From assembly GCA_027186245.1 (NCBI GenBank), contig CP114481.1, forward strand, positions 54,692,569 to 54,756,568: 64,000 nt of DNA, in the 5' to 3' direction. Numbering within the stretch: position 1 is the first letter of the stretch; every line of letters starts with the position of its first letter. The position numbers and the translations under genes were made by a program. This DNA is from Coriaria nepalensis. Its lineage: Eukaryota; Streptophyta; Magnoliopsida; Cucurbitales; Coriariaceae. The notes beneath the pieces are model-generated. The model was not told where the DNA came from. It did not search any database and saw only the letters and a program-made list of their open reading frames with translations. Positions 11,111 to 23,286 of this stretch are shown piece after piece.

Positions 11111-13426
11111 TTAATTTTTAATGAGCATGGCCTCTAAATTCCTCTTTCTTGCAGCATGCTTTAGTTTCTCCAATGCAACCAGTCCAACTTGCCTCACTCT
11201 TTCTCTTGACAAACCTATACTGAAATTTCCAGACGGAACCAAAACATAAATATCATGAAAGGGTGAACTTGAAATCGAAATAAATAAATAAAAAAGTTGC
11301 CTTTTTAACTCACCGTTTACTTATGTCCTCCCATGTCAGACATTCATTATCTAGACCATGGTAAAGACGAATGATCTTGCTTTCCCTTTCCCTCAGGGTC
11401 ATGTTTATAAGATTGTTTACTTCAGCCTACATTCATTTTTACCATTTGGTAAACTAGTAAGTACTGAGCAATTAAGCGATAAAACTAGTATGAAGTTGCA
11501 TTTACCTTGACAGCCCATCGGTCTACTCCATTCCAAGGATTGTTTTCGAGTCGGTTATCTGCAATATACTGCAAATAGCAAACAGAGAAAGGTCACAAGA
11601 ATTCCCAGTGAAAGTTTTATGCAGGAAGACCGCTCAAGGAATCTGGAAGAAAAACTTACACTGTGATGGGTTTCTCCAGGAAGACCATTCAAAGATGGGA
11701 AAGCTTCACGATCAAGTGAGAAGACCTTGCTGATTGCCTACGACAAACCCGACATCTTTTAGCTTTCTAGAAACAGACAGCGAGGAAAAAGAAGAAGCAA
11801 CTTTTGGTCTAAAAAAACCCTTTTTAGTTACCTCAGTTGCATTTCTGACTTTCCTTTTCGAAATGTTCAGGGAGGCGGCAATCCTCTGGAGTGGAACAAT
11901 ATGCATAGTAACCAGATCAATGAAATGCAAAAGGGGATGGAGGAGAAAGCATGTTCAGTTTAAAGAAGCTTCTAGTTTTTATCACTATCTGTTAATTTAT
12001 TGACTTACATCAATTGATGGAGTAATTCCTTTCTCCTCTAGCCTAATTTTTGCATTACGGATTAGTCCTAATCGTTCGTGCAAATAAGTCGGCAATCTCA
12101 GCGCTCCTGAATTCTCAACCATTGCTCTTGACACACCCTGGCAAGCCAGAATTACACAAATAGGATACATACATACATACATACATAGACGGATACACAC
12201 ACACACAACACAGAATAAGTCCTACCTGGCGTATCCACCAGTAAACATAAGTTGAGATCTTGAATCCCTTTGAAGAATCAAACTTCTCGATCCCACGCAA
12301 GAGTCCAATCAAACCACCCTATATAACATATGTATATATATATATATATATAAGATGCTCTGGTGTATTTAAGAATATATGAACACATATATGTGGAGAA
12401 GGTTGATTTTACCTGAACAAGGTCGGCCATTTCAGCACCAGAGTTATCATATCTTTGAGCAATTGACATTACCAGACGAACATTGCTCATAGCAAGCTTC
12501 TCCCTTGCTAGAGAAGACTCCATTAGTATTGACTGCAACTCGGCACAAGAAATCTTTAGCGAAATTGCAAGCTGCTCGTTCGAAGGATCACACCCTAGTC
12601 TTTCTTTCAACCTGTGATTCCATCACCAAAATATCAGAAAAATGTAAAATCACAAACCATTTTTTTCCTCGTCTTTTCCTTTTCTTAATGGGAAGAAGTG
12701 AATTCAGTCTTCAAACCTTGATCTGTGCTCCTCCAATTGTAGACCGGTTTTGATTTTTTTGGAAAGGCGAACCACTTCAGCATGAGTGAGCAACTCTTCA
12801 CTCACTACACCTTTCACATAACCCTTTAATCGATTCTGAAGCAGCTCGGGGGTAATAATAGATCTTAAGAACTGCTTATTGACTCTAGATTGTACCATGA
12901 CACTGTTTTTGCTCTGTACTATCCTCTTGCTATTCAATCTCCTCTGCCTTGCAGACACACCCGAACAAGTCACCGGAATCTTCCCAGAATCTTCCATTCC
13001 TTTTGGCACTTCTTCTTCTTCAGGTAGTAACACAGTTTGCTCAAAAGATAGATTCCATTGCTTCTCAAGCAAAGACTTTTGCAGCAAAAGAAGAGCCTCC
13101 ACATTATTATTACGTTCTAAATCGGATTCCTCCTCTTGAAACCACGGCTCTGAAATCGAAAGAGAAGGAGCAGCAACATCCACGTGTTCTCTAAGAGCCT
13201 TGATGGGTTGTGTGTTATGCTGTTGATTAGTAGGTGATGGAAAATTTGAGGTAAAATTAGATTCTTTTCTTGCTACAATCACATTCTTTGTGGAAGCGAC
13301 TTGGTACTGTCCGATTCTGCGGTCGTGACCGTACGGAATTTTTTCCGTATAGTCGGAATAATAGGAGGAGGAGTTCAAGAGCATTTTTGATGCACTGAAG
13401 CTGATAACTGCAGCTGTTGCCATCAT
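11111..13426 (-). CDS. SIG1: Plastid RNA polymerase sigma factor SIG1/SIGA
   Basis: Nuclear-encoded sigma factor that directs the plastid-encoded bacterial-type RNA polymerase to chloroplast promoters. Nine coding exons, 5' to 3': 12717-13426, 12413-12611, 12226-12318, 12009-12137, 11832-11885, 11660-11737, 11506-11568, 11314-11426, 11111-11219. They join in frame to 515 codons, and all borders are GT/AG. Exon 1 gives the transit peptide and poorly conserved N-terminus (MATAAV start, [20 protein letters not shown]). Later exons carry sigma-70 region 2 ([53 protein letters not shown]), region 3 ([13 protein letters not shown]) and region 4 ([19 protein letters not shown]). The order matches Arabidopsis SIG1. 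Two adjacent ATGs exist (13426 and 13423); the second gives the usual MATAAV start. No lesion is seen. Confidence 0.95.
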
Positions 13427-14080
13427 ATGGCTTCTGTTTGCTTATGTACAATAAACATTACCCGATTGAAACGAACTAGTAAGAGAATCTTCCTCTTCTT
13501 CTTCTTCACTCTATTTGATTCAGTAAATCCAGATAAAATTCTTTGTATTTGGTGTCACAGTTTTCTTTCCTCAAATACAGTAAGTAGTATTTTTGGTTTG
13601 CCTTTCTGATACCAAAAGGGGAACAAAAATGAGAAATTTAAAAGAGTATGAGACATTCTTTGCTTATGCAGAAAGAAAGGACAGGTTGAAAGAAATTAAA
13701 TTCCATGGACCAAAATAGAAGTCGGATTGTAGAATCTGATAAGTATTAATTCATACTTTCACTCTCTACGTTCTTATAATCAGGAAATCAAAAATCATGG
13801 CAAACAATCAGATTCAGAGAAGAACACAACCTGGCCAGTATTTTGCAGAATCTGATAAAAGTAATCATGTAGAGCATAGAAACATACGTGATACAAACAT
13901 TACAAAAGTAGATGAAATGAGAAGAACAAGGGAACTGGTTCTTACCGTTAGTTCTAATGAAGATGAAGAAGAAAGAGAGAGAGAGAGATAGAGCCTCGGT
14001 GAATCCAATGGGAGAATGGAACAGCCATAAGTTCGAAAATCATCTTAATGTTTTTGTTTTTCCCTGGCTGGCGTCTGTGA
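13427..14080 (-). promoter_or_regulatory. SIG1 leader exon, leader intron and upstream region
   Basis: On the minus strand a pyrimidine-rich exon (TCTCTCTCTTTC type, about 13947-13995) ends at GTAAGAAC near 13946-13939, a good donor. A possible acceptor (CAAACAG) lies just before the SIG1 ATG at about 13437. This would give a 5' UTR intron of roughly 500 bp. The plus-strand open frames here (13797-13991, 13957-14280) are low in coding quality and look like shadows of the leader. Confidence 0.45.
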
Positions 14081-15285
14081 TCGATCTCACCCTGATTTTA
14101 TTATTATTATTTGTATTTAATATTATTATTTTGGCCCCTTTTTTGGGTTTATGTTCTATAAATTTAATTTTGTGGGGTTATTTTTTTAATTTTGTATTGC
14201 TGTTGTGGAAAGATGTTGTTGATAATAGGATAATTTATCGGAGTGAAATGAAAATGGAAAAATTTAAGGAAAAGTGTTAAGAATAAGAGATATGGGAAGC
14301 CGAGATGCTATTGGCCGGAACAGATATTGGGTCCAGCTTTGAGCCTTTTGAGTGGTCTTCAGACACTCACTTTCCTCTTTTCCCACGTTATAACAAGTTT
14401 ATATATATATATATATTTATTTATTTATTTATTTATTTAAATGTCCTAAACTCTTTTTATTTTATTTTTTCATTGTCGTGTAATAATTTGGTGATGTTTG
14501 GTAAGCTACAGGGCATGCATTTTGACATAAAATATTATTTCAATTTTTAACTACATGTCGGTAATATTATTGAGATATCCGTATATAATAAAAATTGAGA
14601 TTACGTATATTATTATATTATATGTATATATTCAATTTCTTATAATATATTATATATTAATTTTATAATCAAATTTTTTAAAAATTAATAAAAAAAGATT
14701 GAGAATTATGATTGATGTATATAATTATTGAGATTTGGCAAAAAGATCAACATAATTAAAATTATTTTTTAAAAATATAATAATTTATGAAATCTTATTA
14801 AATAATTTAGAGGGATTAAATATGATTTGCCCATCATTTCTCTAAAACCTCTCTCATACACAGTTACCGACTTACATCCGTTAATACATTTTCTCTACAT
14901 TTCTACGAGCCCAATATCTATTGGGCTCAAGGCCCAAATGTTAATAAGAGTCTATCTTGAGTTGATAGGTAGTCTAGTTTGATCCAATAAATAAATAAAT
15001 AAATAAATACTTGCCTAAAACTAATGAAAGGGGTTTTAAGTAATTTTGGCATGAGGTGGCAGAAACTAGAAGCCGGAGGTGTGGTGGCGTTACCGTGTAG
15101 AAAAATATATGACAATAAATATATACAAATAATAATTTAAATTTAAATATAAATATAAATAAAAAGAGGAGGAATACGAAGAAAAATGCATTCGGACTAT
15201 ATTGTGTCTGTGTTGAATTTATAACAATAATTAAAGTATTAAACTAAGAAAAAAAAAAAAAAAAAAAAGGAAAAAAAATTGAACA
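14081..15285. repeat. AT-rich intergenic DNA with TTTA/TAAA microsatellites
   Basis: Very AT-rich DNA between SIG1 and YAK1. A (TA)n-(TTTA)n array lies at 14401-14440 and a (TAAA)n array at 14986-15009; the two are in opposite orientation. A pair of GGGCTC/GAGCCC motifs is at 14909-14936, and an A-run at 15249-15268. I see no gene. Confidence 0.6.
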
Positions 15286-15289
15286 GTGA

Positions 15290-15946
15290 CTATTCCATTC
15301 ACCAAATTATCTCTCTCATACACATTACACAGTCTCTCTCTCTCTGTATCTCACCCCCCTTACAAAATCCCAATCATCATTACATCTCCTCACTGTTCGT
15401 TTCAATCTAATCTCTCTTTATCCTATTTTTTGTTTGTTTTATCATCACCACTGTTACGGGGGGGAAAGGAAAAGTTTGAGAATTGGAATGCTGTGTTCGT
15501 GATCGAATTGGAGAGAATCCGCTCCTTCATTCAATCTTCTGATATAAGAAAAGAAAGATCGTTAATCTGATTCAGACCTGTTTCAGATTTATAGTTGTTG
15601 GCCCGTTTCGTTCCTGATCTTCCATGGATCTCTGCGCGGTGGGGGTGTAATGTTGCGGCCAGGTTGAATGAAGAACAAGGATGGGCTTGGAATCAGTCGG
15701 TAGGTTTCGTGAATTACAACCACCGCGAAAGCAATTGGACTTGTAGCACTGTCGCGGCGGATTTTGCCCTAATCGGTGATCGTGTTAAATTATTGCTTTC
15801 TTCTCTCTTTTCCTTCTTGTTTAAGCATCAGTCTTTGCTTTAGAATGGTGGGTTGATGGAGGAGGCATCATCGGGCGAGGTCAATTTTAGAGTTGGAGCT
15901 TGATTTTCTGTGACCTGGGTCTGGGTCTTGGGTCCGGGTCAGGGTC
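15290..15946 (+). promoter_or_regulatory. Long YAK1 leader region
   Basis: CT-rich sequence at about 15310-15420 looks like a transcript start region. About 500 bp then precede the first coding ATG at 15947. Open frames inside (15286-15570 and around 15595-15843) are not family-like and could act only as upstream frames. Whether a leader intron exists cannot be settled by eye. Confidence 0.4.
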
Positions 15947-18900
15947 ATGGATGGAGTAGGTTCTAGTAATGAAGCTAATCAGAGTCAGTCCCAAGGCTTG
16001 GGCACCGTCCAGGACTCTTCGTTTTCGTCGTCCGCTGGGTTGAAGTGGCTGCCGGGGCAGCTGGGCTTTGGTCCTTATTTGAAGCACAAGGAAGGTGCTG
16101 TTACTACTGCTACTGTTGCCAAGTCTCCATCTTTGCGCGTTGTTGTCAATAAACCAGTAAGTTTTTTCTATTGGATCAAATAAGATACTAAAAATGATTT
16201 TGATTTTTTATATTGATTCTTTTTGTTCATGTTAAAAATATATACATGTTTGGATGGATTCAGGTTTAGAGTAAATGTGCCTATTTCTGATTTTTGTTGT
16301 TAATCTGTGGTGGTTTAATGAATCTATGGCGGTTACACTGTAATCTATATGTCCAGGAAGACTTTATTGCGATTATTCCTTTGTTGTTACTTGTTTTGAG
16401 TGCACTTGGATGAATTCTCTGTATATGGTTCAGTAGCTTCTGTATGCTTTAGAATGTTTATGTAGAACTAAAAGGCTGTATGTATGTAGATTTCAATTCA
16501 GTTTTGATAAATTGTAATTAAGACACTTTGCCATACTTTATATCATTCACACACGCTTCCTTTGGATGGAGCAAGTAAAGTAATTGATGCCACCACTGGA
16601 CATGCAATGACTTTTTTATTTTATTATTATTAACTTTTTTTTTTTAATTCTTGAGTCGGTGTGTTTTGGATATTATTTCTTGTATGCTGGTTTGAGATCA
16701 GAAATTCTGTTGGAACTTATAATTATATCCTCACTGCCATTATGATGTTATTTAACATCTAATATGCATGGTGAAATGACCTCTGCATATTGGATGGCAG
16801 ACCGATGTCCTAACATGCAGCTCTTAATTGTGCAGTTGATTGCAAGATTAACAAAAGACATAGTTGAAACTTACCAAATATGCAATCCGCAATTTAAGTA
16901 TTCTGAAGAATTAAATCCAAAAAGATTTTTGACCACCCCGTCCATTGGAGTCCTCAATGATGGCCATGATAATGTGAACTCGGATCTTATTCTGGCAGTG
17001 AACCTTGTCTTAATCAATTCAGAGATGCAGCGGAGGTCCGTTGTTATTATTTTGACATATTATTTTATCTTATATTCATCACTCTGCAGAGATTAAGATA
17101 TGAATCTTTTGACATATATGATGTATGACTGGTATTTATTGACCTTTCCAAACTAAAGTTCTAATCCTGTTTTTTATGACCATTTTCAGATACATTGTCA
17201 AAGATCTACTTGGTCATGGGACTTTTGGCCAGGTTGCTAAATGCTGGATCACAGAAAGCAACAGTTTTGTTGCTGTGAAGATCATCAAAAACCAGCCTGC
17301 GTACTATCAGCAAGCACTGGTTGAAGTATCTATTTTGACAACGGTAATTTTTTCATTCTTTATAACATTGTTCACTGCATGTCCCGAATATTTGTGGTTT
17401 CATCATCTTAGTTTTATTCTGTGTTTAACAGTTAAATAAGAAGTACGATCCGGAGGATAAGCATCACATCGTTCGTATATACGATTATTTTGTACACCAC
17501 CGTCATTTGTGCATTTGCTTTGAACTGCTTGATACAAATTTGTAAGTCACAATATCTATGGCAGCAGTAAGAGCATGTCTTTTTGATGGTTCTGTTATGT
17601 GTAGAAATCTTGTTATACGTCTGCTTGAATATTTATTCTTTAAATTTATCTTGTCCAGGTATGAGCTTATCAAGATAAATCATTTTAGGGGTTTATCATT
17701 GAGCCTTGTCCAAATGTTCTCCAAACAGGTATGGCAATATCTTGTATGATTGCATTTGGATATGCTTATAACTATGTTACAGTCTCCTCTGATGAACACC
17801 CACTTTCTTATTTTTTACTGAAACAGATTTTACGCGGATTGGCTCTATTAAAAGATGCTGGGATCATTCATTGTGATCTAAAGCCAGAAAACATTCTTCT
17901 GTGCACAAGGTGAGTTTTATATGGTATAAGACTTTACAATCAACCGACTTATGCTCCATTGTGATGTTGCCTTGGAAACAACAGTGTGAAGCCAGCTGAA
18001 GTTAAAATAATTGACTTTGGATCTGCATGCATGGAAGACCGGACTGTTTATTCATACATTCAGGTCAATAGAACCTTGCTCTTAGCACCCTGTGTGACTA
18101 TCCTACTAGAGAGAATCTTGATTGTATCCGTTATTAATTTTCTTTTGCAGTCTCGCTACTACAGATCTCCCGAAGTTCTTCTTGGATATCAGTATCCTTA
18201 TGACAATTTTAACTAGCTACGTTAATGCATAACATATTTCTAAAAAGGATTCTATTTTTTTGGATATGATGGTCGCGAACTACGGTATAACAAGTTTTAG
18301 CCTTAACCCAGTTATAGATACACTACGGCTATTGACATGTGGTCGTTTGGGTGCATAGTTGCTGAATTATTTCTTGGACTTCCATTATTCCCTGGAGCTT
18401 CTGAGTTTGATCTTTTAAAGCGGATGATTGACATTCTTGGGTATGCCTGCCTTACTAATCAGTATACTATCTTATGATGATTATGTCTCTGCAGCTCAAG
18501 ATTAATCTGAAAATTGATGAATAAACTTCATACACCTATTAATGGATGATTTATTGTAGTTTTCATTGTGAAATAAGGCTTTGTTTTGATCATCAGCTAT
18601 TCAGTTGCAATAATTTGCATAACCATTCGTGCATTGTTAATATTGATAGGACACAACCTCCTGATTACATTCTAAAGGAGGCAAAGAACACGGGTAAATT
18701 CTTCAAGTGCATAGGAGGTTTCCACAACATTGAGAAATCTGAAGTTTCCACCAGCAGCAGAAGTACATTTCAAGCATTAACTGTGGATGAGTATGAAGCT
18801 GTAAGTGTTTTGACTATTATTATTTTTCATAGTTAGGGAGATTTTCAGTTAGACTTCAATAGATGTAGTTAGTGTAGAAGACCTGAACTCCTGCAATTTT

Positions 18901-21900
18901 TCTGTTTAAGATGTGTTTATCTAATACATTCTTCGTGATTATCTGATCCGTGTGGCTTTTGTCATTTGGTTTTTGTTTTTAATTTGATCTCTTCCTTTAA
19001 TTATTTTTGGTGTGGAAATGTTTTTTGTGTGGCTATAAGCTTTTGTGGTTTCTTTTCAGAGGGAGCTGAAAAAACCATCAATTGGTAAAGAGTATTTCAA
19101 TGGCATGAACCTCGAAGCAATAGTAAGAAACTACCCTTACAGAAAGAACTTACCCAAAGAAGATATAATGAAAGGTCAGCTTCTATATTCTTAACTAAAA
19201 AGACAAGAGACTGTGGAATAGTTATGCTTTTTCTTGGCCAAAGTGGAATAGTTATGCTTTTTTCTTGGCCAAAGTGGAATAGTTATGCTGACTAATGCTG
19301 CTTTTTGATTCACTGTTTGGTCATGGTGTGAGGAAATTACAGAAAGTCAGATACGATTAGCATTAATTGATTTTCTTAGGGGACTAGTTGAGTTTGACCC
19401 TGCTAAAAGGTGGTCGCCCTTTCAGGTAGTGTATGTCCAAATTTATTGGCATTTGAGTATTTTTTTGAAAACTCGTTTCTTTTGATATTAGTCATTCACA
19501 AGTTAACTCATATGGATGTAGGCTTCAAAACACCCATTTGTTACTGGTGAACCTTTTACATGCCCTTATATGCCTCCACAAGAGACTCCACGTGTGGTAA
19601 GTAGATCTGTAAGATCTTTTTGCATTTTGGTTATATCATGGAAGTTAATTTATTTGGTCATGCAATGTAATCAAGATAAGAGCTGTTTGAAGCCTTAAAG
19701 AAGTTAGTTCTGTGGAAGAGTCGGGGGGGGGGGGGGGGGCTATGTGATAATTCCCAAGTAGCATATCTTTTTCAGTCTCTTTAACTAAGTAGTTTTTCTT
19801 TCAAGTTGCTTTTATATCATTTGCACTCAGCTACTTGTTGAATAACTATAATTAAAACTACGCAGGAGTTGTTGCTAGCGTAATTTAGTCTTTTATGTTC
19901 TTTCGTAGCCTGTTGCTCAAAATATAAAGGTGGACCATCACCCAGGTGGAGGGCATTGGTTTGCGGCTGGTCTCTCTCCAAATGTGAGTGCTCTACTTTT
20001 CCTTTAAAATGCCATTGTTTTAGTTCTTGCATGGGAGAATTCTCTAGTGTTATTTGAGCACTTAGTCTGGAGCCCTTGGAGTGAATGTCCAACAGCTGAT
20101 GTGCTTTCATGCAGGTACAAGCCAGGAGCAGGGTCTTTCAAAGCAGCCCACATTTTCAGATGGTGCCGTATCCACATGCGAACAGTTACGGTAGTGTAGG
20201 AAGCCATGGCAGCTATAATGAAAACATGGGGCTTGGAAGCAGCTATGGAAGTTATGGAGATAGCAATATGTATGCATATTATTCACCCGCGGGTCCATCT
20301 GGGATGAACATGCATCCTCAAGCAAATATGTCAATGCTTGGAAGCAGCCCTGATGCCAGACGAAGAATTATTCAATACCCACATGGAAATGGACTTGGAG
20401 TGAGCCCCTCTGCTGGAAGTTTCGCACCACTTCCTCTTGGTACCAGTCCTTCACAGTTTACTCCTCCAAGTACCTATGGTCAACTCTCAGCTGGCTCACC
20501 AGGCCATTATGGGCCAACTTCTCCGGCAAGGGGTGGTTGTCAAGGTTCACCCTTGGGAAAGATGTCTGGAGTTGGCCAATTTAACAGGAGAAAAATGTGG
20601 GGTTATTCTGGAAGTTCTCAAGCTCATGATATCTCAACTTTTCATCTACCTGGACAGTTTATTGAAGGCACTAGCTCCACTCAAGCTGAGGGTAGTTCTC
20701 AATTCCATGGTGGCTCACTGTCTCATATGCAGTCAAATGGTAATAGTACAAGCTGGAAGCGAGGGGGTGGTGGTATATCAGCCGGTTCCTCTTCCATTCC
20801 GATATTTCCTGGATCGTTCATGCCAGGATCTAATGTACAATTCTCACAACCTATGGATATGGCTCCTGACAAGTCAGAGGGAAGCCTCTCGCTACCAGAT
20901 CCTGCAGATTGGGATCCCAATTATAGGTATGGAAACAGGAGGTTGTAATTATCCATAAAAAAATTGAGGGGATCAATTCTTAAAAACATTTTTCAACCCC
21001 ATACTATCATATGAAATTATGCTGATTTAATCTCACAATCCAATGTATAATCATTTATTTATCTTGCAGCGATGACCTTCTTTTGCAAGAGGATGGCACA
21101 GATGTTAATGGAGTTACTGCCGAGTTCAGTAAAAACATGCGTTTGGGTTCTGCAGAATCATCTGGGATTGGAAGATTCAACCATGCCTCAACTGCAAACT
21201 CTAACTTTCCCCTGCAAAGGTAGGATGTGCTTCTGGTTTACTTGGATTTTCTGTGCTTTTCCTATTGATATGGCTTAAAAAGGTGTAGACCCACCACCTG
21301 GGGCATCCCACCCCTTTCTCAAAAAAATTATTTTCCATGCTACCACACCTGTCATTTTCATATTGTCTCCCATTTACTTATTTACATGTCCTTTGCATAC
21401 CTTCTCTAACATCTTTAAAACCCACTATGGCTTTATTGAATTCTATAGACACAACGTCCCTGGACAAGCATTTTCCCAGGGAGAGGCGGGTAGCCCACCA
21501 TCACCCCATGATTCACATTCCGGATATTCCCGCTCAATGTTAAAGCACTCCCATTTTGTCCCTCCCCATATTTCTCATAATTCTCCAAGCCGTTTAGGGC
21601 AGCAAGCTGTTCAACGGCCTAGCCAGGGAAGACCCACCAATGTTCGGGGTAATGAGTGGAGTCATTTGAAGATCCAGCCGCCTCCTTTGGGCTTCAACTC
21701 TGCCAATCAACGGTCTCCTGGAAGCAGCTCATTGAACAATGGCATGCCATGGGGTACCTAAACACATTCCAACCGCCCAATTTAATATGATGAGTTCTTA
21801 TTTTATATAACATTCATTCATAGTATTATTACTTCAGGCCGTAGGGCTTCTGGGAATGCAGCTCCAGGCATACCACCTGCGGTTCGGGGAAGGAAAGACT

Positions 21901-21917
21901 ATGGAAGGATTGCTTAG
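15947..21917 (+). CDS. YAK1: YAK1-type dual-specificity (DYRK family) protein kinase
   Basis: Eighteen coding exons: 15947-16156, 16836-17035, 17190-17343, 17432-17541, 17659-17728, 17827-17909, 17985-18063, 18151-18191, 18318-18440, 18650-18800, 19060-19174, 19343-19425, 19522-19596, 19909-19983, 20115-20926, 21070-21219, 21449-21753, 21838-21917. They join in frame to 971 codons plus stop. Kinase motifs in order: GHGTFGQV (ATP loop), VAVKIIK (lysine), [13 protein letters not shown] (catalytic loop), IDFGSA (DFG), and the activation-loop [14 protein letters not shown] with the SRYYR signature of DYRK/YAK kinases, whose tyrosine is autophosphorylated. A low-complexity G/S/P/Q-rich C-terminal half follows. 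Plant YAK1 acts downstream of TOR in growth repression and ABA response. Exon 8 is only 41 bp. No lesion is seen. Confidence 0.95.
19213..19290 (+). repeat. Tandem repeat (about 31 bp, 2.5 copies) in YAK1 intron 11
   Basis: The phrase GTGGAATAGTTATGC, then a T-run and CTTGGCCAAA, occurs twice in direct succession and starts a third time. It lies inside an intron and does not alter coding sequence. Confidence 0.85.
19723..19739 (+). repeat. Poly-G tract in YAK1 intron 13
   Basis: Seventeen consecutive G residues lie in the intron between 19597 and 19908. The length may be uncertain in the assembly. Confidence 0.8.
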
Positions 21918-23190
21918 TTGTGGACCGGTTATGATTTTTTATTTTCTTCTTTTTTCACCTCATGGGATGATGATATTTGAGAATTAGCTGGAGGGAAACA
22001 AAGATGTACTGAGAAATTGGGAATATAGTTCAGTTCACCTGCCTAGTGGGTCTGTTCTACAGATGATGATGGTGCTAATGCTTCTTAATTCATTATGCTG
22101 TCCTTGCTTTTTTTATATTTTTTCAAATCTTTTGGCCAAAAAACACAAGTGAACTTCATTAAGTTCCAATCATTTCATGACACGAAATTATATATTTAAA
22201 CACAAATTTAAGTATGTTTATATATGATTAGTGAGTTATTGGTCTTCCAACTTATAAAAAAACAAAAAAAGCGTCTCTTTTTGATCCAAGTCTTCCTAAT
22301 GTTATTTGATGATTTTGCAAGTAACAGTTCATTATGGATAGGAAAGGTTGTCAGAACTTAACTACACAGAAAATGTCGTTATGCTTATTCTTCATTCATC
22401 AGTTCTTTCACATGCAAAATCACCAATTAACTAAAATAATAAAAATAATACTAAAGAAATGACGCCCCTTGCTGAGTCAGAGAGCCCAGTGGATAAGTTT
22501 TCTGTTCTCTTTCTATCTTCATCTGATATTACAAAACCAACAAAATTATAAGATTGTTGTGACGTTGCCATGTTAGGAAGAAGAGTAGGAAACTCAGGAG
22601 GCGTCTCCACGGGGAAGATGAAGACCAGATCAGTCATATCAGTGTCTGGTCCCCTCGGAAATTTATATGAAATTTCATATCATGTTTCCACGCAAATCGG
22701 GTTTGAATACAAAATTACTTCAATTCTTATTTCTTTCTCCATCTTCTCTTATTTTCAATGATGCATGCTCTACGTAAAGATAATGTACATTTTGTGTGGA
22801 GACGCAATTATTTTAGAAACAAATATACTTATTAATATATATTTTCCAATGATCATGTCCACACTGCAATTTCTGACCTAACCACCAATATTTTATAACG
22901 ACCTTCTAACTAACTAGTTTCCTGCTCAATTTCCTTTCTTTATTGAGAATAGAATACTTTTTAATTACAAAAAAAAAAATATTAAAAAATATTAAAAAAT
23001 ATTTATTGTCAACACTTAATAATTTTGATATTTCTGACCTTTCATTATAATTTGGTCTTATTCTATTGGTTCGGCCCATGAGATTGGATTGGAATTTGGC
23101 TCCCTCAACAACCAAGTTAGTGTAGTGGAGCTTTTTCTTTTTTCTTCTTTAGGCCTAATGTGTTCACCCATTTATTTGGTCATTTCATTT
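21918..23190. other. Intergenic between YAK1 and the first BAHD gene; left part of a duplicated unit
   Basis: Contains the YAK1 3' UTR and then AT-rich DNA. From about 22325 to the BAHD gene the sequence resembles the DNA upstream of the pseudogene at 26.7 kb. Examples are TATGGATAGGAAAGG at 22333 and 26190, and the TGTGTGGAG and CCAATGATCA words. Short open frames here are not family-like. Confidence 0.6.
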
Positions 23191-23196
23191 ACTGCC

Positions 23197-23204
23197 TATA
23201 AATA
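23197..23204 (+). promoter_or_regulatory. TATA box of BAHD copy 1
   Basis: TATAAATA lies 90 bp upstream of the ATG, preceded by TTCATTTACTGCC. The same arrangement is kept upstream of copies 2 and 3. Confidence 0.65.
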
Positions 23205-23286
23205 GATGAATAAGCAATCAGAACCAACACACACTCCCCACATTCTAATCCCTTACATCCCCACCTAGTTTTCTTTGTAAACCATT

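Noticed and set aside
13797..14280. Two plus-strand frames upstream of SIG1
   Set aside because: They overlap the predicted SIG1 leader exon and donor on the other strand and have repeat-like ends.
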